From Fragum whitleyi (Eukaryota > Mollusca > Bivalvia > Cardiida > Cardiidae), in the NCBI GenBank assembly GCA_948146395.1, contig OX411543.1, positions 28,287,558 through 28,351,557 of the forward strand: 64,000 bases of DNA, given 5' to 3'. The notes below the pieces were generated by a model. It did no database searches, was not told the origin of the DNA, and saw only the letters and a program-made list of their open reading frames with translations. Below, one piece after another: positions 1-12,600 of this stretch. The position numbers and the translations under genes were made by a program. Within the stretch, counting starts at the first letter, position 1. Each line of letters starts with the position of its first letter.

Positions 1-578
1 CTACTTATCATATTATCAGAGTTATTGCCCTTTATTAATTGACAAAAAATGGGCAACCAACTTGCTCTTATTGGGGGCAAAAATGTTTTACAAACATCTC
101 TTATTGAATATAAAAGTAACAAAGCTAATCAAAGAATTTTTTAATCCTGACCACCAGGTGACCTCAACTTGAACAAATTGTGTTTCCATGATTTATTTTT
201 CGGAGTTCCAAGATGGTCCATTTTCGTGTGATGGGTCATAAAGATATTGATTAATTAATAAATTTGAGCAATCTTATGACCAGCCTAAGATGAAAATGTT
301 GGAAAACATTTAAGGAATGGAAAATGTGTTGCACATGCTCTTACATGTGAAGTGGCAAACAATTTTTACAAGTTCTGTATCGTTTTGTGATTTGAATGTA
401 GAGCAACTTTTTGCCATATTATTTTTGATACATATCACTTTCATGAAACGCTTTTTACCATGATAGAATTTTGTCAAAAAATTATCATAAAGATTATAAT
501 ATAACTGCAAGTTTGGATTTTTTTTTCAAATTCTTGGGTAGTGCATCTTTTATATGATATTGTTTTGTTTATTTATAG
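1..578. other. intron sequence upstream of the first visible sodium channel exon
   Basis: AT-rich sequence with no coding similarity that I can see. It ends in a pyrimidine-rich tract and an AG acceptor (577-578) directly before the exon at 579. The upstream exons (domains I-III) lie outside the window. Confidence 0.6.
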
Positions 579-689
579 TATGATGGTAGTTATTTAGACA
601 TGTTCCTGACATCTGGGCAGAGACAGTACTATAATACAATTAAAAAGTTGGGAAATAAAAAACCACAGAAAACTATTAAACGACCTAAG
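579..689 (+). CDS. sodium channel exon: DIII-DIV linker with inactivation particle
   Basis: 37 codons between an AG acceptor (577-578) and a GTAAGT donor (690-695). The encoded MFLT sits where vertebrate channels have IFMT and Drosophila para has MFMT. It is followed by the conserved YYN..KKLG and KKPQK block. The exon ends in phase 0 at a Lys codon and joins the exon at 9916 without loss of frame. Confidence 0.9.
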
Positions 690-3600
690 GTAAGTTAAGT
701 GCAGGTTTTGTTTGAATTACGAAATAAATGAAGCATGCTTTTGTTTTGGCGTCTTCTTAAAATGGATCTGTTGAAAAATGTTGCTGCTTTAAGTATCAAG
801 AAAATTTTTGATAGAAAAAAGGAAGGAAGGAAGCAAAATAAAAAGACAAAAATGATATGTAATTTCATGTGTTTACTTTTAATATTTCACAATTTTTGCA
901 TTTATTTAGATATAATGAAGGTGACCTTACATCAGTTTACAAAATTGCTGAAAATGATTGTCATCTACCTACAATAAATAAAAATATATATAGGGGCTTA
1001 CAATAGTTTCTTTAGCCCTTCAAAGCAACTTTTTGTTAAGTTTTGAAAATGTCATGAGCAAAGGTGGAGGTTTGGCTGTATGATAATATATATTAATGTT
1101 TCTGAATCTCTCAGTGGAGAAATAGCTATTTGGTAAGTAATTTTATCAGATGCACTGATTATAAGATATGGAGTGATTTCAACAACCTAATTGTCACTTG
1201 TATATTTAGATGTTATTACAGTGTAAACACTTTGTTTTAATGTCAAATGTAATTAAAAGATCACATTGAAAATCATTACACAAAAACTAATCTTTGAAAA
1301 AAGAAGAGAAGATATAAACATTTGTCTATTTTCTGCAGTCTTCAAATCTTTGTCATTATTCATTTAATTCATGAATTTAAGCAAGGGCGTAACTCCCATT
1401 ACGCAATTTAGGCAAGTGCGTAAAAGAAATATTCATCTGTTGAAAAATATCGTGGATGAATGATCATAACATCGAAACTACAGCTTATTCAAGCTGTAGT
1501 TTCGATGTTTTGATTATTCACCAACGCTCAAATCGCAGAAAAGGGGAGCGGATGGAAGACATTCATCTTTTAAGTGTGTAGTATCTTTAATTTTCCCAGT
1601 AAGAAAACACTTAAAATTGTACAGATATTCTAAATCAAAACTTTTGAGATGTTATTATAAATAATGGGATTTAAAATGGCTAGCCTAATACACATACTGA
1701 GAATAATTTTTATTGACAATGATATAATTAGTAATTATAAATATATTTATTGTAGAATTGGATCAATCATTAATATTGCCCACATACCTAGGGTTTAGTG
1801 CAAGATGGTACTAAGTGTATATACATTTTATTTCGATGGAAATAGAATCTGTACTAAATTCTGAAATGGCCATGATGTAACATTAAGTTACCAAATTGTT
1901 TTTGTGAATTAAATGATAGAGTTTGTTCAAAACCCTTTTGATAATACACAACTCAAATAATTTTGACTCCATTTCATGCACAAATCATCCCCTGGTGTAG
2001 TTTAACCCCTTATCTAGTATCTTACAAGAAATAGAGAAAAAAATAGGTTAAATTTGACTTGCATTCAGGATGACCAAACAGTGAAAACTGCTCGCTTATT
2101 ATACCCAGTTTGCACACAAATGCATGTGCAAAGTGTGGTATAATTTGCAAACAGTTTGCACTGTTTGTCATCTTGAATACAGGCAAGGTTAGCTAGATTC
2201 TGGTAACTAGGTTTATAGAAAAAATATTCATGATACATATTTATTGTAATATGTATAAATTTGAAATGGCCTGTTGAAATCATGATATGATCTACCAGAT
2301 TAATATCATTGTTCAAATAACCGTTTTCAGACCAATTGATTGCCTTGTATGCACTGGTTATCAAAGTTTTTGTCAATGTAACTGTATCTTAGAGTTTTTC
2401 ATGAGAAATATATACCGTATTTCCTCTAATAATAGCACCCTCCCAAATGTAGCACTCCTACATTTTTAATTCAGAAAACCCTTTTCAAATGCCTCAATTT
2501 TAGAAAGAAAACGTTTTGAGACTTCTGCTCTAATCTGAGATGAATTTCCTCTAAACAATCTTAAAAATGGTTTTTTAGAGGAAATTCACTTCAAATTAAA
2601 GGGAAAAGGGCCTAAAAGACACCAGTGTTAATGATTTTTTAAATCAGAAAATGCATACGTAATAAAAGCTTCCAGACCAAATTATGTATAGCTCTCAAGA
2701 GTGTTTATTAGGAAAAATACGGTAGTAAGGATGGAATCGATTGTTTATCACTTCAAAATTGCAATTTTACAATCCTAATGTAAGTAACATACAAGATAAT
2801 ATGGTTCAGTTTTGTATAGTGTGTGATTTTATTCTGAAATATAATTTTCATTTTCCTTATCCTTTATTATTGATACATGTATTTCAAATAAACAATTTTA
2901 ATCAAAAAGAGTATTTTTTAGAGGAGGAAATATCTAACATACAAATTGTAATCTTGCCATATTGTTTTCATTTTGACTTGACTTGGCTGAATTACTAAGC
3001 ATAGAGGTACATTACAACTGAATAGTTTGAAAATATCCCTGTGTGCAACTTTCCTACGACTTCTCATCAACACAAATTATGAATATTGAGCAGCCTAGGC
3101 AATGCATTTTAGTGTTATGTATAAGCTATAAATAAACCTAATGGTATTTACCGTGTCTATTTTTAGACTGGGAATTTTCTTATCTCTTGATTCTGTTACG
3201 TAAATGTATGTAGAATTATGTAGATCTTTCTAGAAAGGCCTTTTGGAAGGTGATTCAGACTCTAGAGTATTCTTATGTTCTATACTATTCCAGATTGTTC
3301 TATAGTATTATATAAAGGGGTTCCTACAGCATTCTTGGTTCACTTGATTTAGACTTATGGTTTCATTTAGTAGTACTGTGTTAAACTAAAAGGGGATTTC
3401 TTGTTATCTTAAAAGTGTGTTTAAAAGCGTGTTTAATTTTAAATTCGGATATTATTGGACTTATTATTTGTGGACCAGGAACTTAATTAAATTGGATCTA
3501 AAATTAAAACTTTAGGATTAAACATTCAAGGTATTGTAAATTGTTTTTGTATTAATTTCATATTGTCAATAATTCTGGTATTATTGTCAATAAATATTGT

Positions 3601-6600
3601 TAATTGTAAAGTTTGTTGCTGGCTTCTTTGTTCGTGTTACATTGGCACGTAACAATTTGGGGGCTCGTCTCGAGATACGAATATCAGACAAACAAACAAA
3701 ACAAATCAAACAAATTCTTTATTTATATCTACTGTTCAAAATTATTTAAGAAATTAATTTCATATTTCAATTTTGATAAATCTAGAGTGCACTTTCACTA
3801 TTATTTATCGAAATCTTACATTCTTATTCAAATACAGCAACAAGCTACCATGTCTTTTGACTTAGAAAAATTTACGCACGAACCTTCCGTGGAGTTATTG
3901 AATTTGGGTAAAAAGCCTGATTTGCTCAATCTTGCCAAGCATTATGAATTAAAAGAAGTCAAGTCCTCATTGCGAAAGCATGAAATTAAGAATATTTTGG
4001 TTCAATATTTTGTTGATGAGGACATTTTTGATGAAAAGGCTCTGTCTCTCATTGTTGATGTTCCATCAGTTTCAAGCTCAAGAGATCTTGAACTGTTAAA
4101 ACTTCAACAAAGGGAGAAGGAATTGGAAATAGAAAGAGAGAGAGAAGAGCGGAAATTTCAAGAAAAGCAATTAGAAATTGAAATTGAAAGAGAAAGAGCA
4201 CAAAGAGAAATTGAAGAAAAAGAAAGAGAAAGGCAATTTCAAAGGGAAAAGGAAGAAAGGGAAAGAGAGAGAGAAAGGGAAAAGGAAGAGCGAGAAAGAG
4301 AAGAGAGAGAAATAGAAAGAGAGAGGGAAAGAGAAGAAAGAGCATTTCAATTACGATTAAAAGAATTAGAAATACAAGATAGAGCAAATCAGCCCAGAGA
4401 TATGTATAATGACCATTTTGATGTAACAAAACATTTTAGGCTTGTTCCTCAATTTCAAGAAAATGAAGTTGATACATATTTCGAACATTTTGAAAAAGTT
4501 GCAAATAACTTGAAATGGCCAAAGGAGCAATGGACCTTACTTCTCCAAAGTGTCTTAGTAGGAAAAGCTCGCAATATTTATTCGCAACTTAGAACAGAAC
4601 AAAGCAATGATTATGATACTGTAAAAGAACTCATTCTCAAAGGTTATGAGCTGGTTCCAGAAGCATACAGACAACAATTTAGAAGTTGTAGAAAAGAATC
4701 TGGCCAGACTCACGTTGAATTTGCAAGAAACGAAGAAAAATTATTTGACAGGTGGTGCTATTCTAAGAAAATAGACCAAAATTATGATAATCTTAGACAA
4801 CTTATATTAATTGAACAATTCAAAAATTGCATTCAATCTGACATTAAGTCACATTTAGATGAAAAAACTGTTGAAACTATACATGAAGCAGCTCGTTTAG
4901 CTGATGATTACTACCTTACACACAAAAATTCTTTCGTTAATAAAGCAAAACCTGCTTCCTCACATCCCCAAAATAAATCTATGTCTGGTGATTCATCTAG
5001 CATGTCTAGTCAATCGAATTCACCTAAACCAAAGTCTACTGGTGAAACCAATGTTCAAAATCCCTTATCTCGAGTACATTGTACTTTTTGTAAAAAACCA
5101 GGTCACCTTATTTCGGAATGTTTTAGATTAAAAAGGAAGAAGGAACTGAGTGCAGCCAAACCTACAGGGCTCACCAGCCTTCAGCCTAAATCACAGCCTT
5201 CTTTTGAGTTAAATTCAATTGTTAAGGCAGAACCAAATTCTGATTCCTGTATGGAGATTTTTGAACCGTTCATTTTGGATGGTTTTGTATCACTTTCAGG
5301 TGATATGTGCCCACCTACCCCTATTAAAATTTTAAGAGACACAGGAGCTTCTCAATCTCTTATTTTAGCAGATGTTCTGCCTTTTTCTGAGAAGACTTCG
5401 TCTGGTACTAGTGTCCTTATTCAGGGTGTAGAGTGTGGTGTTATTAATGTTCCTCTTCATAAGGTTAATTTGTCCTCGGATTTGGTTACTGGTTCTGTGG
5501 TTGTTGGTGTTAAACATTCTTTACCATTTAAAGGTGTACATTTATTGCTAGGCAATGACTTAGCTGGAGATAAGGTTGTTGTTAATCCTCTTGTAACTGA
5601 CACACCTAATGTAGGTCAAACAGATGATCCTATTTTGCAGGAAATACCTGATTTGTACCCTTCATGTGCAGTAACTCGGGGTATGGCTAAAAAAGCTTCC
5701 TTGAAAAATTCAAATGATATTGACTTAACTGATACTTTTGTTGGTCAATATTTCAATGACGAGATTAAAAAGTCTTTTAATCTTAGTCTGCCTGATACTC
5801 AGACAGACTCGTCAAAATTTTGTCAGTCATCTCCAAGGTCAAATGACCAAGGTCATGAAACGCATTCAAAGTCAAAGTTAATCCAGGAACAGCAAAATGA
5901 TCCTGAGATTTCAAAGTTAATTGATAGGGCATTACCCGAAAAAGAAATGTCTCAGAATCCTGTTTGTTACTATAAAAAGAATGGTATTCTGATGAGAAAA
6001 TGGCGACCATTTGATGTCCCAGCTGATGACGATTGGGCTGTTCATCACCAAATTGTTGTTCCAAAGTCATATCGCCATGAAATACTTAGTATAGCCCATG
6101 AAAGTCCAATGTCTGGTCATTTAGGTGTAAACAAGACTTATCACAAGATTATGACTCATTTCTTTTGGCCTGGACTTAAATCGGATGTTTCCAAATATTG
6201 TAAAAGTTGCCACACTTGTCAAATGGTAGGGAAACCTAACCAAGTTATTCCAAAAGCAAGGTTACAACCCATTCCAGCTTTTGATGAACCTTTCAGTCGA
6301 ATAATAATAGACTGCGTTGGTCCTTTACCAAAAACCAAGTCAGGTTCTGAATATTTGTTGACAATTATGTGTGCTTCTACCCGCTTCCCAGAAGCAATTC
6401 CTTTAAGGAACATTAAGGCAAAGTCAATTATTAAGGCTCTTGTCAAGTTCTTTACTTTTGTTGGCCTTCCAAAATCAGTTCAGTCTGATCAAGGATCAAA
6501 CTTCATGTCAGGCATATTCCAACAGGTTATGCATGAATTAGGTATCAAGCAATATCGGTCATCTGCTTATCACCCTGAAAGTCAAGGTGCTTTAGAAAGA

Positions 6601-9600
6601 TTTCATCAGACCCTAAAGAATATGATAAGGTCATATTGTTTTGATACTGATAAAAATTGGGATGAAGGTATTCATTTGCTATTATTTGCAGTCAGAGAAT
6701 CTGTTCAAGAATCTCTTGGCTTTAGCCCCTTTGAGTTAGTTTTTGGTCATTCTGTTCGTGGGCCATTAACACTCTTAAAAGAGAAATTTCTTGCTGATGA
6801 TGAAACACCCTTGAACTTGTTACAGTATGTTTCTGACTTCAGAAATAAACTGTCTAGGGCATGTGAGGTTGCTAGGTCAAATCTTAAATCATCTCAGAGC
6901 AAAATGAAGGCAAGATATGACAAGCATAGTGTTGATAGGAAATTCGAACCAGGTGATAAAGTCCTTGCTCTTTTGCCAATACCTGGCCGACCCTTACAGG
7001 CAAGATATTATGGCCCGTATACTATTGATAAGAAAACAAGTGATTTGAATTATATCATCAATACTCCCGGAAGGCGTAAAAATAAACAAATGTGTCATGT
7101 AAACATGTTAAAAAAGTATTTTGACAGAGATAGCTCTATTTCAAAACCAGTTACAGTTGTAAACACTGTCCCACAACAATCAAATATGATTGAATCAGAA
7201 GTTAGTTCAGACTTTAGTGAAAAATCTGTTCCTGGTCCACCTAAACTTGAGAACTCTGAAATACTTAAGAATCTTGACGACAAACTTTCACATTTGGAGC
7301 CATCTCAACGAGAAGTGCTGAAACAGTTGATTAATGAATATAAACACTTATTTCCTGACATCCCCACAAGAACTGATAAAATATATCATGATGTCATTGT
7401 GGAAGATTCTCAACCAATAAAACAACATCCTTATAGAATGAATCCAGTGAAACAAAAAGCCCTTCAAGATGAAGTGAATTACTTATTGGAGAATGACTTT
7501 ATTGAACCCAGCCAAAGTAATTACAGTTCACCATGTATATTAGTTCCAAAGCCAAATGGAACATACAGAATGTGTACTGACTATCGAAAAGTGAACTCTG
7601 TGACAAAAACTGACTCTTTTCCAATTCCAAGAATTGATGACTGTATTGACAAAGTCGGTAATTCTAAATATGTCACCAAATTTGACCTTCTCAAAGGATT
7701 CTGGCAAGTTCCGCTCACTGATAGGGCTAAAGAAGTATCAGCATTTGCTACTCCAACTGGTCTGTACCAGTACAAAGTTATGCCGTTTGGGATGAAAAAT
7801 TCTCCTGCGACGTTTCAGCGGCTTGTAAATATGGTTATAGCTGGCTTGGATGGCTGTGACGCATACATCGATGATGTCATCATCTATACAGATACATGGA
7901 GTGACCACCTTCAAAGAATCAAACAATTCTTCGACCGTCTCAGTGAAGCAAAATTGACTGTTAATCTGGGAAAAACAGAATTTTGTCATGCTACTGTTAC
8001 TTTTTTAGGACATCTTGTGGGACAGGGTCAAGTTAAACCTTTAGAATCTAAGGTCAATGCTATCTCTGAGTTTCCAGTGCCTGCTACTAAAAAGCAACTG
8101 ATGCGATTTCTTGGTATGGCTGGCTACTATAGAAAGTTTTGTAAGAATTTTTCTATAATAGCTGAACCTTTAACAAATTTATTAAAGAAAAATGTTAAGT
8201 TCAAATGGAATGATAACTGTCAAGTTGCCTTTGATCGCTTGAAAGCCATACTAAAGAGCACACCAGTTCTTTTAGCACCTGATTTTGACAAATGTTTTAA
8301 ATTAGCTGTTGATGCAAGTGATGTGGGTATTGGTGCTGTTCTCTTGCAAGAAGACGATGATGGTATTGATCATCCCGTTTGTAATTTTTCTAAAAAATTA
8401 AACAAACATCAGAAAAACTACTCAACCATTGAAAAAGAATGTCTTGCTCTGATTTTGGCAATCCAACATTTTGAAGTTTATTTAACATCTGCAACTTCTC
8501 CTATAGTTGTTTTCAGTGATCACAATCCCTTAAGTTTTCTTCACAAACTTAAGAGTAAGAACCAAAGATTATTGAGGTGGAGTTTGTCACTTCAAGAATT
8601 TGATCTTGATGTAAGACACATTAAAGGAAAAGACAATATTATACCAGATGCTCTGTCAAGAGTCTAAAATTTTGAATTGTCTTATCTTTAATATAAAATT
8701 GAATTTAACAGTACCATTTCACTATATTTTTTGTTTATATGTATATATGTTTGTATATATATATCTCTTTTTCAATTCTTTTGATGAAAATTGTTTGTAT
8801 TTTCATGCTAGATGTGCTGAAATGTTTCAACAAATCATGATATTATTAATTATGTAAAGTATATTATCATTGTATATGCTAAAGATAATACAAAAAGAAA
8901 GATTTATTTCATAAACCTTTCTTTTTTCTTTCAAGGGGGAAAGTGTTATGTATAAGCTATAAATAAACCTAATGGTATTTACCGTGTCTATTTTTAGACT
9001 GGGAATTTTCTTATCTCTTGATTCTGTTACGTAAATGTATGTAGAATTATGTAGATCTTTCTAGAAAGGCCTTTTGGAAGGTGATTCAGACTCTAGAGTA
9101 TTCTTATGTTCTATACTATTCCAGATTGTTCTATAGTATTATATAAAGGGGTTCCTACAGCATTCTTGGTTCACTTGATTTAGACTTATGGTTTCATTTA
9201 GTAGTACTGTGTTAAACTAAAAGGGGATTTCTTGTTATCTTAAAAGTGTGTTTAAAAGCGTGTTTAATTTTAAATTCGGATATTATTGGACTTATTATTT
9301 GTGGACCAGGAACTTAATTAAATTGGATCTAAAATTAAAACTTTAGGATTAAACATTCAAGGTATTGTAAATTGTTTTTGTATTAATTTCATATTGTCAA
9401 TAATTCTGGTATTATTGTCAATAAATATTGTTAATTGTAAAGTTTGTTGCTGGCTTCTTTGTTCGTGTTACATTGGCACGTAACATTAGTTAATTTCATT
9501 TACAGAGTGTATAATGAGGATTATAGTGCTCAGACTGTGAGGATGCACAGGCTGGTGAAAGGCTTTTCGTATGACACTGTACCCAAAAGTTGGAAATGCC

Positions 9601-12600
9601 AGTCAAAAGGTTAACCCTTGTCACACTGAGCCCGGAATATTCCTGCTTTTGCAGGAGGTTTTTACAAAGATCAGCCTGCAAATGTTTGCAGTCTGATCTT
9701 AGTCCACACCCCTGATCTGTTTTTTTTTAAACCAGAAAAGTATAATAATTATTTTCTTGATATAAATACTGAATCACACTTAAAGCATTCAGTGCTTTGA
9801 GCCCTTTGATTTCAATGTAGTTTTTGCAAAGGTTTTTATTCAGCATGACCATGGTAAACTCACTTTGATAAATACTTAAATTATTTTACATATTTGCGTC
9901 ATTTCTTATTTTCAGAACAAGGTCCAGGGTGTATTTTATGACATTGCCATCAGCAGCAAGTTTGAGATGTGTATCGTTGTCGTCATCTTTCTCAACATGA
10001 TTATCATGGCCGTGGAACATTACAAACAGACAGACGCTGTCACCGACGTACTCAGTATGCTGAACATCCTGTTTGTCGTCATCTTCTCGCTAGAGGCGAT
10101 TGTGAAGATAACCGGGTTAAGATGGCACTATTTCAGACAGCCATGGAATGTGTTTGACTTCATTATTGTTATATTGTCACTTGTAGGTAAGTATCAATGT
10201 ATTTTACATGCAATTTAGCACAGATTCTAAAATTGTCATTATTTTGATAATTTGTACAACACAGCATTGTGAATATATTAACAGTATTATTTTACTTATT
10301 AATTTATGTTATTTACTAAAACTTGTTAGCAATGATCTTAACAAAAACCATTTTATCAAAGACTATGTAGATATTTATTTTAAAAAAAAGAATCTAACTT
10401 ATTGTCTCTTTGTAGATTTATTCCAAAGCTGAGTCCATACACTTGGTTTTGGTCTTTCTTTAACTTTCTTCAATTGCATGAATATAAATATTGTATTAAA
10501 AATGGATATTGTATTGTGTATTTCTAACACATCTTTTCTAATACTTTAGATTTCTTCTAATTACAAACTTATATATTCTAAACATTTAAAAGCTATATAT
10601 TTATTAACACACTTTACAATATATCCATATAATATTATTACGAATAAAACTAATTCAGCCGAAGCAAAACATTTCTAGCAAGTTCGCACAACTGCAGTAA
10701 CAAAAATCTTGAATAAGCCTGGGAAACTACACATGTACAGTGCTACCTTTATTAGGATTTCTTTCAGTATTTTCTTCAGTCGATCAGACTATTTTCTCAA
10801 TGCTCTGTGTGGCTATCCAGGCTATTCCATATCTCCTTTACATCATTTGTGAGCGACAAAAACCTTGAAACTACAGCTTGTTCAAAGCTGTAGTTTCAAT
10901 GTTTTGTCACACACTAATGATACATACTTGTTTGGAATGTGATGCTGCGTCTCATTTGATAGATGAGATAAATGAATGTATTGTGATAAATGTCTGTGTT
11001 TATTAGATGTAATATTGAAAGAGGCAGAAGGTAACGCTCTAGTCAATAAAAACCATCTAGATGATTCAAGAGTGGAAATGCATTTTTATGATAGAATATT
11101 TGGTTCTGCTAGGTTTAAGTTATTGGTTCAACAAAAAGAATCTCTCTTATGTTTTTCTATCGAAATTTCTTCTGTAGTGGATTATTCTATCCTTCCATTC
11201 TTTGCTGTGAATTTATCTCATTTTGAAATTGATATTGGACCCTCAAGAATTATATAAATGATTGAAATAGCTAACACATCCAGCATAGCACAACTGGTCC
11301 TGCATTTGAGTTGAAAAAAAAAATGTTTTGAAATGTTTTTGCATTTGCACTTGAATGCAAAGCAGGGTATCATACTTATATCCTGCCAGAATCATATGTA
11401 TAATGGATTCATCTGTGTCTGTCCGTCTGTCTGTCTGTCTGTCTGTCTGTTCATATATATGTCCATTTCTTATTCACACAACTCCTTATTCAAATGAGGA
11501 CAGTTTTGCATGAAACTTTCTCAAATTGTCTGTTTTGAGGTGACCTTATGCATATTGTTGCCATGTATTGATACCATGCTGCCTCACTGAAAAATTTGCA
11601 TTAATGAAAAGTTTCCTTTTACAGTGTTTATTGTGACTTGCACTCTTGTTTAAAGTTTGAAAAACCTAAGCATCCTGATTTAGGCAGTGGACCCGTAATA
11701 GTTCCGCAACATTTAGGGAGTAATTAACTTTAACAGTGTTAACAGAGGTTTCCTAATGATTTTCATTAGGAAACCTTGGTTAACATTGTGAAAGAACATG
11801 TGGTCCAAAATGTTGCTGAACTGTTACGGTCCAACCACCTTAAAAGGCAGACCTATCATGGTATGACAACTTTTCTTCATATAGTAAACTTAAATTTCAT
11901 GGATGTTTGCTAATGGTAGTTTGATTTTCATTATTTTCTTTTGCAAACATTGGAGAAATAGCAGTTTCAAACCATGTCATATTACAATTACATTAATTTT
12001 ATCAATGACTAATTTTCCTGTTCTAGTGATGAATTTGGATGGTAAATTGTGTATTATAGTAATGCTGTAAAAATATGGACTTCTTCCTTCTTTAAGCTAA
12101 ACAAAACTTAAACTAGTTGTCCAACATCCCTTCTTATCATAATTGTGAAATACTCAGAATATTTAATACATGCAATACACTACTGTCAACTGACTTCAGA
12201 CACTTTGTCAATCTTTTTCATTTATTGATAAAAACAGAAATTTTACATTTTATCCTTTTTAACAGTGATATGTTGTACAAATATAACAAGTTGAAAATAT
12301 GTTTAAAAATCCCACTTCTATACACAAACTTTTAAAAAGGAAAGAACACAAGTTTATTTGTATACTAGGTCTATTCATGATTGGAGGATCTTTCCATACT
12401 TACTATAGCTCATACTTTCCTTTTCTCTTGTTGTTTTCCTTTTCATTTGTTTTATTTGGTTGTATGTTACAAAACTAGAATTTCACCCAATCCTTAAGAC
12501 TACATTGATGAGATATACCATTTTTCTCCCAGGAGCTATACATAACATGGTCTGGAAGCTTTTATTTAGTATGTATTTTCTGATTTAAAATTGATGTCTT

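Larger units (their letters stand above)
690..3112 (+). other. sodium channel intron, part upstream of the LTR retrotransposon
   Basis: Non-coding intron sequence. I can recognise a MITE relic around 1381-1580, a hairpin MITE at 2060-2185, and a TA-flanked MITE at 2413-2724. I see nothing recognisable in the remainder. Confidence 0.6.
3113..9485 (+). mobile_element. intact LTR retrotransposon, GMR1-like branch of Ty3/gypsy (Gag-PR-INT-RT-RH order)
   Basis: 6373-bp element in sense orientation inside a sodium channel intron. It has two 542-bp LTRs (3113-3654 and 8944-9485) starting TG and ending CA, a 4-bp target duplication TTAG (3109-3112 and 9486-9489), a primer binding site at 3658, a purine tract at 8933-8943, and one long open frame 3850-8667. 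I found no difference between the LTRs by eye, which implies a recent insertion. The integrase domain lies upstream of reverse transcriptase. That is the reverse of ordinary Ty3/gypsy elements and matches GMR1-type elements (Goodwin and Poulter described these from deuterostomes). No envelope-like frame follows pol. Confidence 0.95.

Noticed and set aside
3613..3849. Upstream extension of the Gag-Pol frame into the 5' LTR
   Set aside because: The frame is open by chance through LTR and primer-site sequence. Transcripts starting in the LTR would use the ATG at 3850, which has a better context and begins the helical Gag N-terminus.
4049..4429. 126-codon open frame on the minus strand rich in Leu and Phe
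   Set aside because: It is the complement of the GAAAGAGA repeats coding for the Gag coiled coil; composition alone keeps it open.
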